From the NCBI RefSeq assembly GCF_014204945.1, contig NZ_JACHMN010000003.1:434001-498000 (forward strand): DNA of 64,000 nucleotides, read 5' to 3'. The position numbers and the translations under genes were made by a program. The DNA is from Allocatelliglobosispora scoriae (GTDB taxonomy: Bacteria; Actinomycetota; Actinomycetes; Mycobacteriales; Micromonosporaceae). The notes beneath the pieces are model-generated. The model was not told the DNA's origin. It saw only the letters and a program-made list of their open reading frames with translations, and made no database searches. Shown here piece after piece: positions 8,177 through 18,275 of this stretch; positions within the stretch are counted from its first letter, which is position 1, and every line of letters starts with the position of its first letter.

Positions 8177-8245
8177 TTCACTGACTTACCTGTGATCTTG
8201 GGGAGCGGCGGTCCGAGGCGCGCCGCAAAGTTGGCACACATGACG

Positions 8246-8275
8246 AAGGGGCGGGCCCTCCCGGGACCGCCCCTT
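8246..8275 (-). terminator. Hairpin terminator of the DUF7455 gene
   Basis: Stem AAGGGGCGG / CCGCCCCTT (8246-8254 and 8267-8275) with a partly paired GC-rich interior, 17 nt after the stop codon of the minus-strand gene at 8292. A GC-rich stem with A and T flanks is the expected intrinsic form. Confidence 0.8.
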
Positions 8276-8291
8276 GCCTAGCCCTGAGGCC

Positions 8292-8528
8292 TTAGTTAGA
8301 CGACATCAATTCTGTGCCGCGCCAGACGAAGTCTGCGTCAGCTGCCGCCGTAACGGTGATCTTTACAAGATCTTCGGCGTACTTGTTCGCGTGGTGTCCG
8401 CAGAACACCAATTCGCCCCCACCAGCCATTACGATGCGCAGCTTGCCCGCCGCGTTGCAGCGGTCGCACCGTTCATCAGCGGCTGGAGCGGTCGCCGTCT
8501 CCGACGGCGGCGTGAGGGTCGCGGTCAT
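8292..8528 (-). CDS. DUF7455 small zinc-finger-like protein
   Basis: 78-aa protein of a small conserved actinobacterial family typically found beside the principal sigma factor gene. An N-terminal Thr/Ala/Pro tail precedes CDRCNAAGK and GGELVFCGHHANKYAEDL, giving a C-x2-C ... C-x-H-H set that could bind zinc. The start ATG at 8528 follows AGGAGG by 6 nt; the longer open frame upstream adds ~60 unlike residues and was rejected. It lies downstream of sigA on the same strand, ~300 bp away, with its own likely promoter. Function unknown; a regulatory or RNA-polymerase-related role is only suggested by position. Confidence 0.85.
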   Translation of the reverse strand: MTATLTPPSETATAPAADERCDRCNAAGKLRIVMAGGGELVFCGHHANKYAEDLVKITVTAAADADFVWRGTELMSSN

Positions 8529-8827
8529 CGCCTGCCTCCTCTGACTCTGATCGTCACCGATGAACACTTCACTTAGCTCGTTGCTCACGCAACCTCCAAC
8601 ATCGGTGTTGCTGGCGGTCTTCCCGATTTGGCCCCTGGGGATCGAGGTCACATCGGAGTGGGCACCGGGCTCACACGGACAGTCTGCCGTGCACCCAGCG
8701 TGCCACGTCAACGATCATTTGGCGACAATGCCGTTGTCACACGCGGGGTTTCGTACGCATGGTGACAACAACGACACGTTCGGTTGATGTTTTGTCGTGG
8801 CCAAAACCGACGAAATGGACTATAAGA
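8529..8827. other. 299-bp gap between sigA and the DUF7455 gene
   Basis: No credible gene. It contains the DUF7455 promoter region and the sigA 3' region. A weak dyad ACGACA / TGTCGT lies near 8772-8799 and could form a poor hairpin after sigA; no strong terminator is visible, so read-through from sigA into the DUF7455 gene is possible. Confidence 0.5.
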
Positions 8828-10474
<1,647 letters not shown>

Positions 10475-10618
10475 GAACGACCTTCCGTCGGGCGTTTATT
10501 CGAGCATGGCCGTCCCAGCATGCCCTCGCAGGCACAGCCGGTGTGGTTTGGTGAGGGAGCCGCTCGCCGAACCGGCGGGGCGAAGTCCCCCGCGGCCTGG
10601 CGTGGGCGGCAGGCGTGA

Positions 10619-10624
10619 ATTGTA
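10619..10624 (-). promoter_or_regulatory. Likely sigA promoter -10 (TACAAT)
   Basis: Near-consensus TACAAT on the minus strand, 145 bp before the sigA start, implying a ~140-nt leader. No clear -35 at ideal spacing. This is the only strong -10 in the 234-bp divergent region. Confidence 0.5.
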
Positions 10625-10708
10625 GCGCCGTCTGCCGCGATCATCTCGTCACGCACGCCGGTTGGGGTATGCCGGGACGTTCCGGGCGGCAGTTGACAGG
10701 ATGGGAGC

Positions 10709-11512
10709 GTGACGAACAACGACCCCGGAGCACTGCTGGAGATCGCTGTCGCGATCGCCCGCCGAGCAGCCGAGACCGCACGAACCATGCGTGACCAGGC
10801 GATCGAACAGGTCGACACCAAGAGCACCAAGACCGACGTGGTGACGGAGGCCGATCGGGCGGTCGAGCGCCAGATCGTCGCCGAACTCGCCCGGCTCCGC
10901 CCGGGCGACGCCGTCCTCGGTGAAGAGTACGGCGAGGCAGCCTCCTCGGCTCGGGTCCGCTGGGTCGTGGATCCGATCGACGGGACGGTCAATTACCTCT
11001 ACGGTCTGCCCCAGTATGCAGTCTCCATCGCCGTGGAGCTCGACGGCTCCCCCATCGCGGGGGTCGTGCGCAACGCGGTGACCGGCGCGGAGTGGACCGC
11101 GACCCGGGGCGGGGGAGCGTGGCGCGACGGCCGGAGGCTGACCGGCTCGACCGAGACGGACCTGGCCCAGGCCCTGGCGGCGACAGGTTTCGGCTACGCG
11201 GCCGAGCGCCGCGCACACCAGGCCGCGGTCCTCGCGGGTCTGATCACGCGGGTACGCGACATCCGCCGCTTCGGTTCGGCGGCCCTCGACCTCTGCGCTG
11301 CTGCCGAGGGTCTGGTCGACGTCTACTACGAACAGGGCCTGGCCCCCTGGGACCTGGCGGCCGGCGGCCTCATCGCGGAGGAGGCGGGCCTGCTGGTGAC
11401 GGGCCTCAACGGCGCCCCGGCGGGCACCAGGCTGGCCATAGCCGCCCCGCCCGCCCTGCACCGACCCTTGCACGACCACCTGGCCGCTCTAGACGCCTCA
11501 GGCGGTCCGTAA
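10709..11512 (+). CDS. Inositol-monophosphatase family phosphatase
   Basis: 267-aa Mg-dependent phosphatase of the IMPase/FIG superfamily. Metal-binding residues are in place: GEEYGE at 71-76 (Glu72/73), WVVDPIDGTVNYLYG at 85-99 (Asp88, Asp91), and the catalytic-site APWDLAAG at 212-219 (Asp215). Likely substrates are inositol phosphate or histidinol phosphate; SuhB-like roles are also possible, and the sequence alone does not separate them. The start is GTG at 10709. A CAGGAT hexamer ends 6 nt before it, suggesting a leaderless transcript that shares the divergent region with sigA. It is closed by the large hairpin at 11519-11600. Confidence 0.9.
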   Translation: MTNNDPGALLEIAVAIARRAAETARTMRDQAIEQVDTKSTKTDVVTEADRAVERQIVAELARLRPGDAVLGEEYGEAASSARVRWVVDPIDGTVNYLYGLPQYAVSIAVELDGSPIAGVVRNAVTGAEWTATRGGGAWRDGRRLTGSTETDLAQALAATGFGYAAERRAHQAAVLAGLITRVRDIRRFGSAALDLCAAAEGLVDVYYEQGLAPWDLAAGGLIAEEAGLLVTGLNGAPAGTRLAIAAPPALHRPLHDHLAALDASGGP

Positions 11513-11518
11513 GCCCCC

Positions 11519-11600
11519 AAAATTCGCGTTGATCAAGGGAAGACTCGCCATCTCGGGAGTCCGATATGCGGCGAGTCTTCCCTTGATCAACGCGAATTTT
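11519..11600. repeat. Dispersed hairpin element, copy 2 (perfect 31-bp stem)
   Basis: Arms 11519-11549 and 11570-11600 are perfect complements; the 20-nt loop 11550-11569 differs from the copy at 1239-1302 by one base. The outer ends are AT-rich (AAAATTCGCG / CGCGAATTTT), giving a run of T on both transcripts. It lies between convergent stops at 11512 and 11610 and should terminate both genes. Confidence 0.92.
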
Positions 11601-11609
11601 TTTGGGGGG

Positions 11610-12164
11610 TCAGAAGCCGCTGTCGCAGGTGCCCTTGGGGGCTGGGGGGTGGCGGTCGACGAACGCGGGGCCGGCTGCGATGACCGCCTGGGCCACCTCG
11701 GTGGAGGTGGCGAGCTGGCGGAAGCCGGTGCCGATGACCACGTCGACCACGTCGTCGGTCCGGGCGATGTCGAATTCGTGCTTGGCGGCGTTCAGGAAGT
11801 ACGCATCCAGCAGGTAGGCGGCGCCGACCGTCTTGGGTCCGTAGCGCAGCACCGCCACGTCGCCGACCGCCTTCTTCAGCGGGTCGTTGGCGGTCTTGAC
11901 CACCGTGAACTTGCGGTTGCGGAAGTCCGTGCCGACATTGGTCGCCAGGTTGACCGTATCCGTGGCGTTATAGACATTGATCTTGATCGTCCGGGTCTCC
12001 TCGGGGAGCCGAAGGTTGGCCTGGACGTAGCCGGCCGGACACGCCTGCGCCTGGTGCGCGGAGTCCGTCTGGGTGTCGCGGGTGATCGCGATGACCACGA
12101 GTACGCCGGCGGCGAGCAGCAGCACCGCGACGAGGACAAGTGACCGTATCCGTGCAAAAGTCAT
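11610..12164 (-). CDS. LytR_C domain membrane-anchored protein
   Basis: 184-aa protein. One N-terminal membrane helix (residues ~6-28, IRSLVLVAVLLLAAGVLVVI) is followed by an extracellular domain of the LytR/CpsA C-terminal type: IKINVYNATDTVNLATNVGT, then FRNRKFTVV and a segment reading VGAAYLLDAYFL. Two cysteines (CPAGYV near 42 and CDSGF at the end) may pair. The LytR_C domain is also found fused to wall-polymer ligases, but the ligase domain is absent here, so a cell-envelope role is inferred only. The ATG at 12164 follows GGGAG by 8 nt. It faces the inositol-phosphatase gene across the shared hairpin. Confidence 0.85.
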   Translation of the reverse strand: MTFARIRSLVLVAVLLLAAGVLVVIAITRDTQTDSAHQAQACPAGYVQANLRLPEETRTIKINVYNATDTVNLATNVGTDFRNRKFTVVKTANDPLKKAVGDVAVLRYGPKTVGAAYLLDAYFLNAAKHEFDIARTDDVVDVVIGTGFRQLATSTEVAQAVIAAGPAFVDRHPPAPKGTCDSGF

Positions 12165-12538
12165 TTTCTCGGCTCCCGAAGTATGTGCGCTGAGGTTAGC
12201 TGCTCAGCGGCGGGTCCGGTGGTAGGACCCGGCCTTTCAGGTACTACGCATGTCGCGAATGACCGGTTGCTTCCCCGCGTCACTTATTGCATCTTGCGAA
12301 AGACGAACGGACACGGCGCGTCGTGCTTGATCGGCGCGGTCCGACCCCTACCTTATGTCTCGCCATGCTGTCGGCTCAGTCACATTGGGAACATCCCGGC
12401 GCGCGTGGGCGTACAAACACCCGTGCGGGCGCGGTAAGGTGCCGCGTTCGCCGGGGATACAGTGCCCCGCGTTGCTCGGCCCGCCCGGACCGTGCCGTAC
12501 CGCACCAGCACATTGAATACGGGAGTGTGAGACAACCG
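12165..12538. other. 374-bp divergent intergenic region
   Basis: No credible gene. It carries promoters for the LytR_C gene (minus) and the DUF4193 gene (plus). Candidate -10 hexamers are TAAGGT on the plus strand near 12434 and TAAGGT on the minus strand near 12350. A GCTGAG / CTCAGC dyad with an 8-nt spacer lies at about 12189-12208. These are weak, single-motif calls. Confidence 0.45.
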
Positions 12539-12835
12539 ATGGCCACCGACTATGACGCCCCGCGCAGAGACGAGGCTGAACTCGGTGAGGACAGCCTCGA
12601 GGAGCTCAAGGCACGTCGCGTCGACTCGCAGTCGGCCAGCGTCGATGTGGATGAGGCCGAGGCAGCCGAGAATTTCGAGCTACCCGGTGCCGATATCGGC
12701 GACGAGGAGCTCAGCGTGAAGGTGGTGCCGCTGCAGGCTGACGAGTTCACCTGCTCGCGCTGCTTCCTCGTGCATCACCGCAGCCAATTGGCCGGCGAGC
12801 GCAATGGACTCCCGATATGCAGGGAATGCGCCTGA
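12539..12835 (+). CDS. DUF4193 zinc-ribbon protein
   Basis: 98-aa member of a highly conserved actinobacterial family. The opening MATDYDAPRRDEAEL is characteristic. The middle is acidic (EDSLEELKARR, VDEAEAAENFELPG). The C-terminus has a four-cysteine zinc ribbon, CSRC at 72-75 with FLVHHR following, and CREC at 94-97. The ATG at 12539 matches the family start; an in-frame GTG 12 nt earlier sits too close to a GGGAG to use it. Acidic plus zinc-ribbon architecture suggests a protein- or polymerase-binding factor, but no role is established to my knowledge. It is upstream of the hypothetical at 12905, with a 69-bp gap. Confidence 0.9.
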   Translation: MATDYDAPRRDEAELGEDSLEELKARRVDSQSASVDVDEAEAAENFELPGADIGDEELSVKVVPLQADEFTCSRCFLVHHRSQLAGERNGLPICRECA

Positions 12836-12904
12836 CGCCGGGACGAGCGAACGGCCGCTTGACCGGTCCCCGGTCAACTGGTCGCATAGAACCCGGAGGC
12901 GACC

Positions 12905-13783
12905 ATGTCACAGAAGAAGGACCAGGTGCCCGACGACGACTCGTCGGGCACCGCCACACCCAGCGTCGGTGCCACCGGGCAGCCGGAGGAGCCGGCGCTG
13001 GCCGTACCCCCGGATGAGCTGTCGGCGGCGGTCGTGGCCCTCGCCGAGGGCGAGCTGGACCGCGCGGGACGCACCAAGGTCCTGAGCCGGCTGGTGAGCT
13101 CGATGCGCGGCCGTGGCGTGAGCGCCCTCTTCATGCCCAAGAAGGCGGTGAAGTGGGTCGCCGACGCGGTGACCGACCTCGCGCCGCACGTCCCGATCCG
13201 GACCCTGGAGACGCTCCAGCGGCACTACCCGGGGCTGAGCCAGGACCAGCTCGCCGAGCGGCTCATCCGCAACGCGGCGCGCGCGACGGGTGGGGTCGGT
13301 GCGGTCGGCGGCGGTGTCGCCTCCGTCGAGTGGGTCGTGCCGCCCTCGCTGCTGAGCACCCCGGTGCTGCTCGCGACCGAGACGGTGGCGGTCGTCGGGA
13401 TCGAGCTGAAGCTCATCGGCGAGCTGCACGAGGTCTACGGACAGCCGATCGCGGGCACGGGCGGGCAGCGCGCGGTGTCGCTGCTGCACGCGTGGGCCGG
13501 CAAGCGGGGGGTCAACCCCTTCCTGCCGGGCGTCGGTGTGGCGAGCGTGCTCGGCACCGCGGCCCGCAAGGAGCTGCGCGACATGATCCTCAAGCGGCTC
13601 GGCCGCAACCTGACGACGCTGGGCCCGCTGCTCACCGGCGCGGCGGTCGCCAGCTATCTCAACCGGCGCTCCACGAAGTCGCTCGGCGAGGCGATCAAGC
13701 GCGACCTGAGCCTGCGCCGCCCGGCGGCCCTGCCTCCCGGCACCATCGGCGGCGAGCTACTCCCGCCCGGCGGCGGCCAGTAG
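12905..13783 (+). CDS. Conserved hypothetical protein, 292 aa
   Basis: Function not recognised. Residues 1-40 are hydrophilic (DDDSSGTATPS), 40-120 are amphipathic helices (MRGRGVSALFMPKKAVKWVA), and Gly/Ala-rich hydrophobic stretches follow at ~125-175 (GGVGAVGGGVASVEWVVPPS, LLATETVAVVGIELKLIGEL) and ~210-250. This pattern suggests membrane association like EcsC-type proteins, but no catalytic motif is seen. GGAGG lies 6 nt before the ATG at 12905. Its last 27 bp overlap the convergent DUF3093 gene, so the two transcripts overlap at their 3' ends. Confidence 0.7.
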   Translation: MSQKKDQVPDDDSSGTATPSVGATGQPEEPALAVPPDELSAAVVALAEGELDRAGRTKVLSRLVSSMRGRGVSALFMPKKAVKWVADAVTDLAPHVPIRTLETLQRHYPGLSQDQLAERLIRNAARATGGVGAVGGGVASVEWVVPPSLLSTPVLLATETVAVVGIELKLIGELHEVYGQPIAGTGGQRAVSLLHAWAGKRGVNPFLPGVGVASVLGTAARKELRDMILKRLGRNLTTLGPLLTGAAVASYLNRRSTKSLGEAIKRDLSLRRPAALPPGTIGGELLPPGGGQ

Positions 13784-14251
13784 CGCGGACGCCAGCCGCT
13801 GCGGACGGCGGCTGGAGACCACCCAGTAGGGCGTCGGGTCGTCGGGATCGTCCAGCACGATCTGGACGGCACCGGCGACCCACGGCCGCACCACGACGAA
13901 GGCCATCGGGTCCGCCGAGACGCCGAGCAGCTCGCGCCGCCCGTTGACGTCGAGCGGGATCGCGTCGGTGACGAATCGCACCGGCAGCCTCGCGTCGTCG
14001 ACGAGCAGCTCGGAGCCGCGCACCGCGACCCGCAGCCGCCCCAGCCACAGCAGGCCCGCCACGACGACGAGCCCCGTGATCGCGTACGGCAGCCACGACA
14101 GCTCCTCGGAGACACCCATCCCCAGCTCAGCGGCGGCGACACCGGCGGTCAGAAAGCCGACCGGCCACCACCACCAGGGCACACCGAGACGTTCCGCGTG
14201 CGCCGCCCGTTCCGACCCGAGGCCTGTCTCCGTTGCTGTTTGAGGTGCCAC
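13757..14251 (-). CDS. DUF3093 membrane protein
   Basis: 164-aa protein with two N-terminal membrane helices (VPWWWWPVGFLTAGVAAAEL and LPYAITGLVVVAGLLWLG), then a cytoplasmic domain of ~100 residues with the family hallmarks RVAVRGSELLVDDARLPV, GRRELLGVSADPMAFVVVRP and TPYWVVSSRRPQRLA. Function unknown; the family regularly neighbours dut, as here, where the two are divergent with ~97 bp between starts. Start: GTG at 14251 with a TAGGCT hexamer 8 nt upstream, so it is likely leaderless. The stop lies inside the 3' end of the opposite gene. Confidence 0.88.
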   Translation of the reverse strand: MAPQTATETGLGSERAAHAERLGVPWWWWPVGFLTAGVAAAELGMGVSEELSWLPYAITGLVVVAGLLWLGRLRVAVRGSELLVDDARLPVRFVTDAIPLDVNGRRELLGVSADPMAFVVVRPWVAGAVQIVLDDPDDPTPYWVVSSRRPQRLASALLAAAGRE

Positions 14252-14348
14252 GACTCCGTAGCCTACGCAAGCACGCGTGGGCTACTCGTCTGTGCCCGCT
14301 GGTGCGCGAGCGCGCACACTGTCCATACTCCCCCCGGAGGTACATGCC

Positions 14349-14828
14349 ATGGAGACTGTCGCCGTAGGTGTTCGCATGATCGATGCCGATCTGCCGCTGC
14401 CGGCTTACGCCCACCCGGGTGACGCGGGCGCCGACCTGCACGCCGCCGAGTCCGTCGAGCTCGCACCCGGCGAGCGCCGCCTGGTCCGGACCGGGATCGC
14501 GATCGAGTTGCCCGTGGGGTTCGTGGGGCTGGTGCATCCCCGCTCGGGCCTCGCCGCGAAGTTGGGGGTGACGCTGCTCAACGCACCAGGTACGGTCGAC
14601 GCCGGTTACCGGGGCGAGATCCTCGTGAACCTGATCAACCACGATCGGGTCGCCACCGCGACGATTTCGCGGGGTGACCGGATCGCCCAACTTGTTATAC
14701 AACGGGTTGAGGCAGCGCAGTTCCACCGCGTGGCGGAGCTGGGCGACTCGGCCCGCGGTGACGGCGGGCACGGTTCGACGGGCGGTCACGCGGTGCTCGC
14801 CCATCAGAGCGGAAGGACGGACCAGTGA
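14349..14828 (+). CDS. dut: Deoxyuridine 5'-triphosphate nucleotidohydrolase (dUTPase)
   Basis: 159-aa trimeric dUTPase that hydrolyses dUTP to dUMP and pyrophosphate, keeping uracil out of DNA and feeding thymidylate synthesis. All five motifs are present: [11 protein letters not shown] 23-32, II PRSGLA 64-69, [13 protein letters not shown] 81-90 with the catalytic Asp84 and substrate Tyr87, [12 protein letters not shown] 108-117, and [11 protein letters not shown] 136-145 (His in place of the usual Phe). GGAGG lies 8 nt before the ATG. The stop overlaps the GTG of the DUF3710 gene, so the two are coupled. Confidence 0.97.
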   Translation: METVAVGVRMIDADLPLPAYAHPGDAGADLHAAESVELAPGERRLVRTGIAIELPVGFVGLVHPRSGLAAKLGVTLLNAPGTVDAGYRGEILVNLINHDRVATATISRGDRIAQLVIQRVEAAQFHRVAELGDSARGDGGHGSTGGHAVLAHQSGRTDQ

Positions 14829-15550
14829 TCTTCTCCCGGCAGAAGAGCGGACGGCACGCTGCCACGGCGCAGCAGCTGGAGCTCGACTCGGCGGCACGCG
14901 CCGGGCTCGACGCGGCGGCCGACTCCGACGGTCGCGGCGAGGTGGGCCCGTTCGATCTGAGCGAGGCGCCCATCTCCAACCGCCTCGACCTCGGCAGCCT
15001 TCAGGTTCCCGCGATCGACGGGGTGGAGATCCGGGTGCAGGCCGACCCGGACGGCGCGATCCAGCAGGTGGTGCTCGTCTTCGGCGAGAGCGCCCTGCAG
15101 CTCGGCGTCTTCGCGGCACCCCGCCACGAGGGCATCTGGGACGAGATCCGCGACGAGATCCGCAAGTCGCTCTTCAACGACGGGGTCGCCGCCGAGGACG
15201 TGCCGGGGCGTTACGGCATCGAGCTGCGCGCCCGGGTGCGTACCCCCGATGGTTTGACCGATCTTCGCTTCGTCGGCGTGGACGGGCCGCGCTGGCTGGT
15301 CCGGGCGGTCTACCAGGGTCCGGCCGCGATCGACCCGGCGACCGCCGAGCCGCTCGTGGCGTGCCTGGAAGGGCTGGTCGTGGCCCGCGGCCAGGACGCC
15401 AAGCCGGCCCGCGAGCCGCTGCCGCTGCGACTGCCCCAGGAGATGGCCGACGCGGCGATCGCGGCGGGCCCGCAGCCGGCGCCGGAGCCCGAGCCCGCCG
15501 CCGACCAGGCATCGGAGAAGCGCAAGCCCTCCCCCCGTCCGCGACGCTGA
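14825..15550 (+). CDS. DUF3710 protein
   Basis: 241-aa soluble protein of the actinobacterial DUF3710 family. The hallmarks include [53 protein letters not shown] and [17 protein letters not shown]. The last ~30 residues are a disordered Pro/Glu-rich tail. The GTG start overlaps the dut stop (GTGA), and the family is generally found directly after dut, which suggests a function linked to nucleotide pools or envelope growth; this is inference only. No catalytic motif recognised. Confidence 0.9.
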   Translation: MIFSRQKSGRHAATAQQLELDSAARAGLDAAADSDGRGEVGPFDLSEAPISNRLDLGSLQVPAIDGVEIRVQADPDGAIQQVVLVFGESALQLGVFAAPRHEGIWDEIRDEIRKSLFNDGVAAEDVPGRYGIELRARVRTPDGLTDLRFVGVDGPRWLVRAVYQGPAAIDPATAEPLVACLEGLVVARGQDAKPAREPLPLRLPQEMADAAIAAGPQPAPEPEPAADQASEKRKPSPRPRR

Positions 15551-15643
15551 CCGACATCCCAATGATGGCGATGATCGACGTACGCTAGCGGTGAGGCCGA
15601 CCCGAGGTGCGGGGCGGCATGGAGAGGGTGTGACGACGGGGCC

Positions 15644-16030
15644 ATGGCAACTGACGATCAGTCCGATAGATCCGGGCTGCGCAGACTGCTGAAGCGTCTC
15701 ACGGCCAGTGACCAGGAGCTGGAGTCGGAGGAGCTGCGCCGCGACAGCGCCAAACCAGGGTGCGTCTGTGCCGACACCGCCGGGCGGGGTGACGTCGTCA
15801 ACGTGGCCGGTCGGCTGCGCATGGTCGTCTACACCCCGCGGACCAACCTGCCCACGCTCGAGGCCGAGCTCGACGACGGCACCGACGTGATCACGCTGGT
15901 CTTCCTCGGGCGACGCCAGATCGCCGGGATCGAGCCGGGCCGGGCATTGACGGCGCGTGGTCGCATCGCGGTCCGCGATGGCCGTAAAGTCATCTACAAC
16001 CCCCACTATGAGCTGGACGCGTCGCACTGA
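15644..16030 (+). CDS. OB-fold nucleic-acid-binding domain protein
   Basis: 128-aa protein with a single OB-fold from ~50 to 125 (VNVAGRLRMVVYTPR, PTLEAELDDGTDVITLVFLG, ALTARGRIAVRDGRKVIYNP), similar to the small RecG-wedge-like OB proteins found in this actinobacterial cluster. The N-terminus (SGLRRLLKRLTASDQELESE) is helical and charged. It lies between DUF3710 and DUF3159 on the same strand and is probably part of one transcript. The gap of 93 bp before it has no terminator. Nucleic-acid binding is inferred from the fold. Confidence 0.85.
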   Translation: MATDDQSDRSGLRRLLKRLTASDQELESEELRRDSAKPGCVCADTAGRGDVVNVAGRLRMVVYTPRTNLPTLEAELDDGTDVITLVFLGRRQIAGIEPGRALTARGRIAVRDGRKVIYNPHYELDASH

Positions 16031-16046
16031 AGGAGCGCAGGTCTCT

Positions 16047-16799
16047 ATGACCCGGAATCTCGAGCGAGGCCGTCCGACCCGGGACGACAAGACCGGTCCG
16101 GCGCAGGTCGACGCCCCGGCCGCGGAGTCCGACGAGGAGGAGCCGCTCCCTCCGCTGAGCGAGCAGATGTCGGCTCAGCTCGGCGGCTGGCGCGGCCTGG
16201 TCGAGGCGAGCATCCCGGTCCTGGTCTTCGTGATCACCAACGTGATCCTCGGGCTCGTCTTCGACGACGACGCCACCTTCGGCGCCATCGGCACCAAGCC
16301 TGCACTCAAGCTCGCCGTGATCGCGGCGGTCGTGGTCGCCCTGGCGATGGCGGCCTGGCGGCTCAGCCAGCGCCAGTCGATCCGCCACGCGATGAACGGG
16401 CTCTTCGGCATCGCGCTCGGCGCGATCCTCGCCTGGAACTCCGGCGAGGCCCGCGACTTCTACCTGCCGGGCCTCTTCATCGGCATGGGCTACGGCGTGG
16501 CGCTGCTCAGCTCGGTCTTCTTCAAGCAACCGCTCGTCGGCTGGGTCTGGTCGGTCGTCGCCGACGGCGGCCGCAAGGACTGGCGCGACGACCCCCGGCT
16601 GGTGCGGACCTTCGCCTGGCTGACGGTGCTGTGGGCGGCGACCTACTTCGTGAAGACCGGCGTCCAGGTCGTGCTCTACGCCCAGGACATGCCCACCGCG
16701 CTCGGCATCGCCCGGATCGCCTTCGGCTACCCGCCCTACCTGCTGCTCGTCGCGCTCACGGTCTGGGCGGTTCGACGGGTACGCACACCGGCGCCCTAG
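16047..16799 (+). CDS. DUF3159 integral membrane protein
   Basis: 250-aa membrane protein with five or six helices (IPVLVFVITNVILGLVF, LAVIAAVVVALAMAAWRL, GLFGIALGAILAWNSG, FLPG-type turn then GMGYGVALLSSVFF, LTVLWAATYFVKTGVQVVLY, YLLLVALTVWAV). The N-terminal ~50 residues are acidic and disordered. RLSQRQSIRHAMNGLFGI and the DWRDDPRLVRTFAWLT loop are typical of the family. The start ATG 16047 has an AGGAG 12 nt upstream, a little far. The stop overlaps the convergent TrkA gene by 4 nt. Function unknown; proximity to K+ transport genes is suggestive but not proof. Confidence 0.88.
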   Translation: MTRNLERGRPTRDDKTGPAQVDAPAAESDEEEPLPPLSEQMSAQLGGWRGLVEASIPVLVFVITNVILGLVFDDDATFGAIGTKPALKLAVIAAVVVALAMAAWRLSQRQSIRHAMNGLFGIALGAILAWNSGEARDFYLPGLFIGMGYGVALLSSVFFKQPLVGWVWSVVADGGRKDWRDDPRLVRTFAWLTVLWAATYFVKTGVQVVLYAQDMPTALGIARIAFGYPPYLLLVALTVWAVRRVRTPAP

Positions 16800-17458
16800 C
16801 GCTCGCCGAGCAGGACCGACCGGACCTCGTCCTCGACGGCGGCGGTGCAGACGAAGATCAGCTCGTCGCCGCCCTCGATCGGGTCGTCCGGGCTGGGCGT
16901 CAGCACCCGCTTGCCGCGCACGATGGCGACGAGCGCGCTGTCGGGCGGCAGCGGCACGTTGCGCACCGGCTTGCCGACATAGGGCGCGTCGACGGGCAGC
17001 GTGATCTCGACGAGGTTGGCCTCGCCCTGCCGGAAGGTCATCAGCCGGACCAGATCGCCGACGGTGACCGCCTCCTCGACCAGCGCCGCCATCATGCGCG
17101 GCTTGCTGACGGAGACGTCGACGCCCCACTGCTCGGTGAAGAGCCACTCGTTTTCGGCGCGGTTGACACGGGCGACCACCCGGGGCACCGCGAACTCGGT
17201 CTTGGCGAGCAGCGAGACGACGAGGTTGGTCTTGTCGTCACCGGTCGCGGCGACGACGACGTCGCAGCCGGCGAGGTCCATCTCCTGCAGGCTGGTGAGC
17301 TCGCAGGCGTCGGCGAGGATCCACTCGGCCCGCGGGATGCGCTCGGGTCGCAGCGCCTTGGGCAGGCGCTCGATAAGCATCACCTGGTGGCCGTTCTCGA
17401 TGAGCTCCTGGGCGATCGAACGGCCCACGTTGCCGGCTCCGGCGATGGCGACTCGCAT
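16796..17458 (-). CDS. TrkA/RCK-type K+ transport regulatory subunit (CeoC-like)
   Basis: 220-aa cytoplasmic protein with an N-terminal Rossmann (RCK-N) domain, MRVAIAGAGNVGRSIAQELI, that binds NAD(H) or nucleotide, including ADACELTSLQEMDL and VVVAATGDDKTNLV, then an RCK-C domain from ~135 (EITLPVDAPYVGKPV, VAIVRGKRVLTPSPDDPIEG). Such subunits gate Trk/Ktr-type potassium channels or transporters. It is the second gene after its paralogue at 17474 with a 15-bp gap. No TrkH/TrkG membrane subunit is nearby; the large permease at 18288, divergent from this pair, is the obvious candidate partner. Confidence 0.9.
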   Translation of the reverse strand: MRVAIAGAGNVGRSIAQELIENGHQVMLIERLPKALRPERIPRAEWILADACELTSLQEMDLAGCDVVVAATGDDKTNLVVSLLAKTEFAVPRVVARVNRAENEWLFTEQWGVDVSVSKPRMMAALVEEAVTVGDLVRLMTFRQGEANLVEITLPVDAPYVGKPVRNVPLPPDSALVAIVRGKRVLTPSPDDPIEGGDELIFVCTAAVEDEVRSVLLGER

Positions 17459-17473
17459 GGCAAACCTCGCAGA

Positions 17474-18139
17474 TCAGTGGGCGGGCGTGGGCGCGGCGCC
17501 GGTGGCGTGGCGGACGGCGTCGACGATGTCGTCGGTGACGAGCATGAAGAGCTGGTCACCGTCCTGCAGGACCGTGGAGCCCGTCGGCAGGATGCCCAGG
17601 CCGAAGCGCATGAGGTAAGCCGTCCGCGTGCCGCAGGCATCCTCGACCGCCTTGAGCGGCTGGCCGATCCAGCCCGGGTTCAGCGGCACCTCGGTGATCG
17701 AGACGACGCTCGTCGGGTCACGCCACACCTCGGGCAGCGCGTCGGGCACGAGGTGCCGGACCATCCGCAGGGCGGTCCACCGGACCGTCGCGACCGTGGG
17801 GATGCCGAGCCGCTCGTAGACCTCGGCGCGACCGGCGTCGTAGATCCGGGCGACGACCTTGCCGACGTTGAAGGTCTCCCGCGCCAGCCGGGCGGAGATG
17901 ATGTTGGAGTTGTCGCCGCTGGAGACCGCCGCGAAGGCGTCGGCGTGCTCGATGCCCGCCTGGATCAGCACCTCGCGGTCGAAGCCGACCCCGGTGACGG
18001 TCACGCCGCTGAAATCGGCCGGCAGCCGCCGGAAGGCGTCACCGTCCTGGTCGATGACCGCGACGGAGTGCCCGAGCGTCTCAAGGCTGTGCGCGAGCGT
18101 CGATCCCACCCGCCCGCAGCCCATGATCACTACGTGCAC
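17474..18139 (-). CDS. TrkA/RCK-type K+ transport regulatory subunit (CeoB-like)
   Basis: 221-aa paralogue of the downstream TrkA protein. N-terminus VHVVIMGCGRVGSTLAH with the GxGxxG nucleotide loop, then FDREVLIQAGIEHADAFAAV, and VARIYDAGRAEVYERLG at the domain boundary; the C-terminal domain includes VPLNPGWIGQPLKAVED and STVLQDGDQLFMLVTDD. The start is set at GTG 18139, which matches the family N-terminus and has GGGAGG 8 nt upstream; a GTG three codons earlier touches that ribosome site. It is divergent from the permease gene at 18288 with ~148 bp between starts. Confidence 0.9.
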   Translation of the reverse strand: MHVVIMGCGRVGSTLAHSLETLGHSVAVIDQDGDAFRRLPADFSGVTVTGVGFDREVLIQAGIEHADAFAAVSSGDNSNIISARLARETFNVGKVVARIYDAGRAEVYERLGIPTVATVRWTALRMVRHLVPDALPEVWRDPTSVVSITEVPLNPGWIGQPLKAVEDACGTRTAYLMRFGLGILPTGSTVLQDGDQLFMLVTDDIVDAVRHATGAAPTPAH

Positions 18140-18275
18140 CTTGGCCACCTCCCAGTCGGTTACCTAGAGCCTGCCATGGGAACCTACAGCGTGGGGTCCG
18201 CCGGGGCGGAACCGGCTGTGCCGGACCCGTGATCACTATGTGGCGGGTGGTGCGGCGGTCATGGGGTATGCACCT

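Noticed and set aside
15551-15643. Small gene between the DUF3710 and OB-fold genes
   Set aside because: The 93-bp gap has no start-stop frame with a ribosome site; it is probably an untranslated spacer or internal promoter region.
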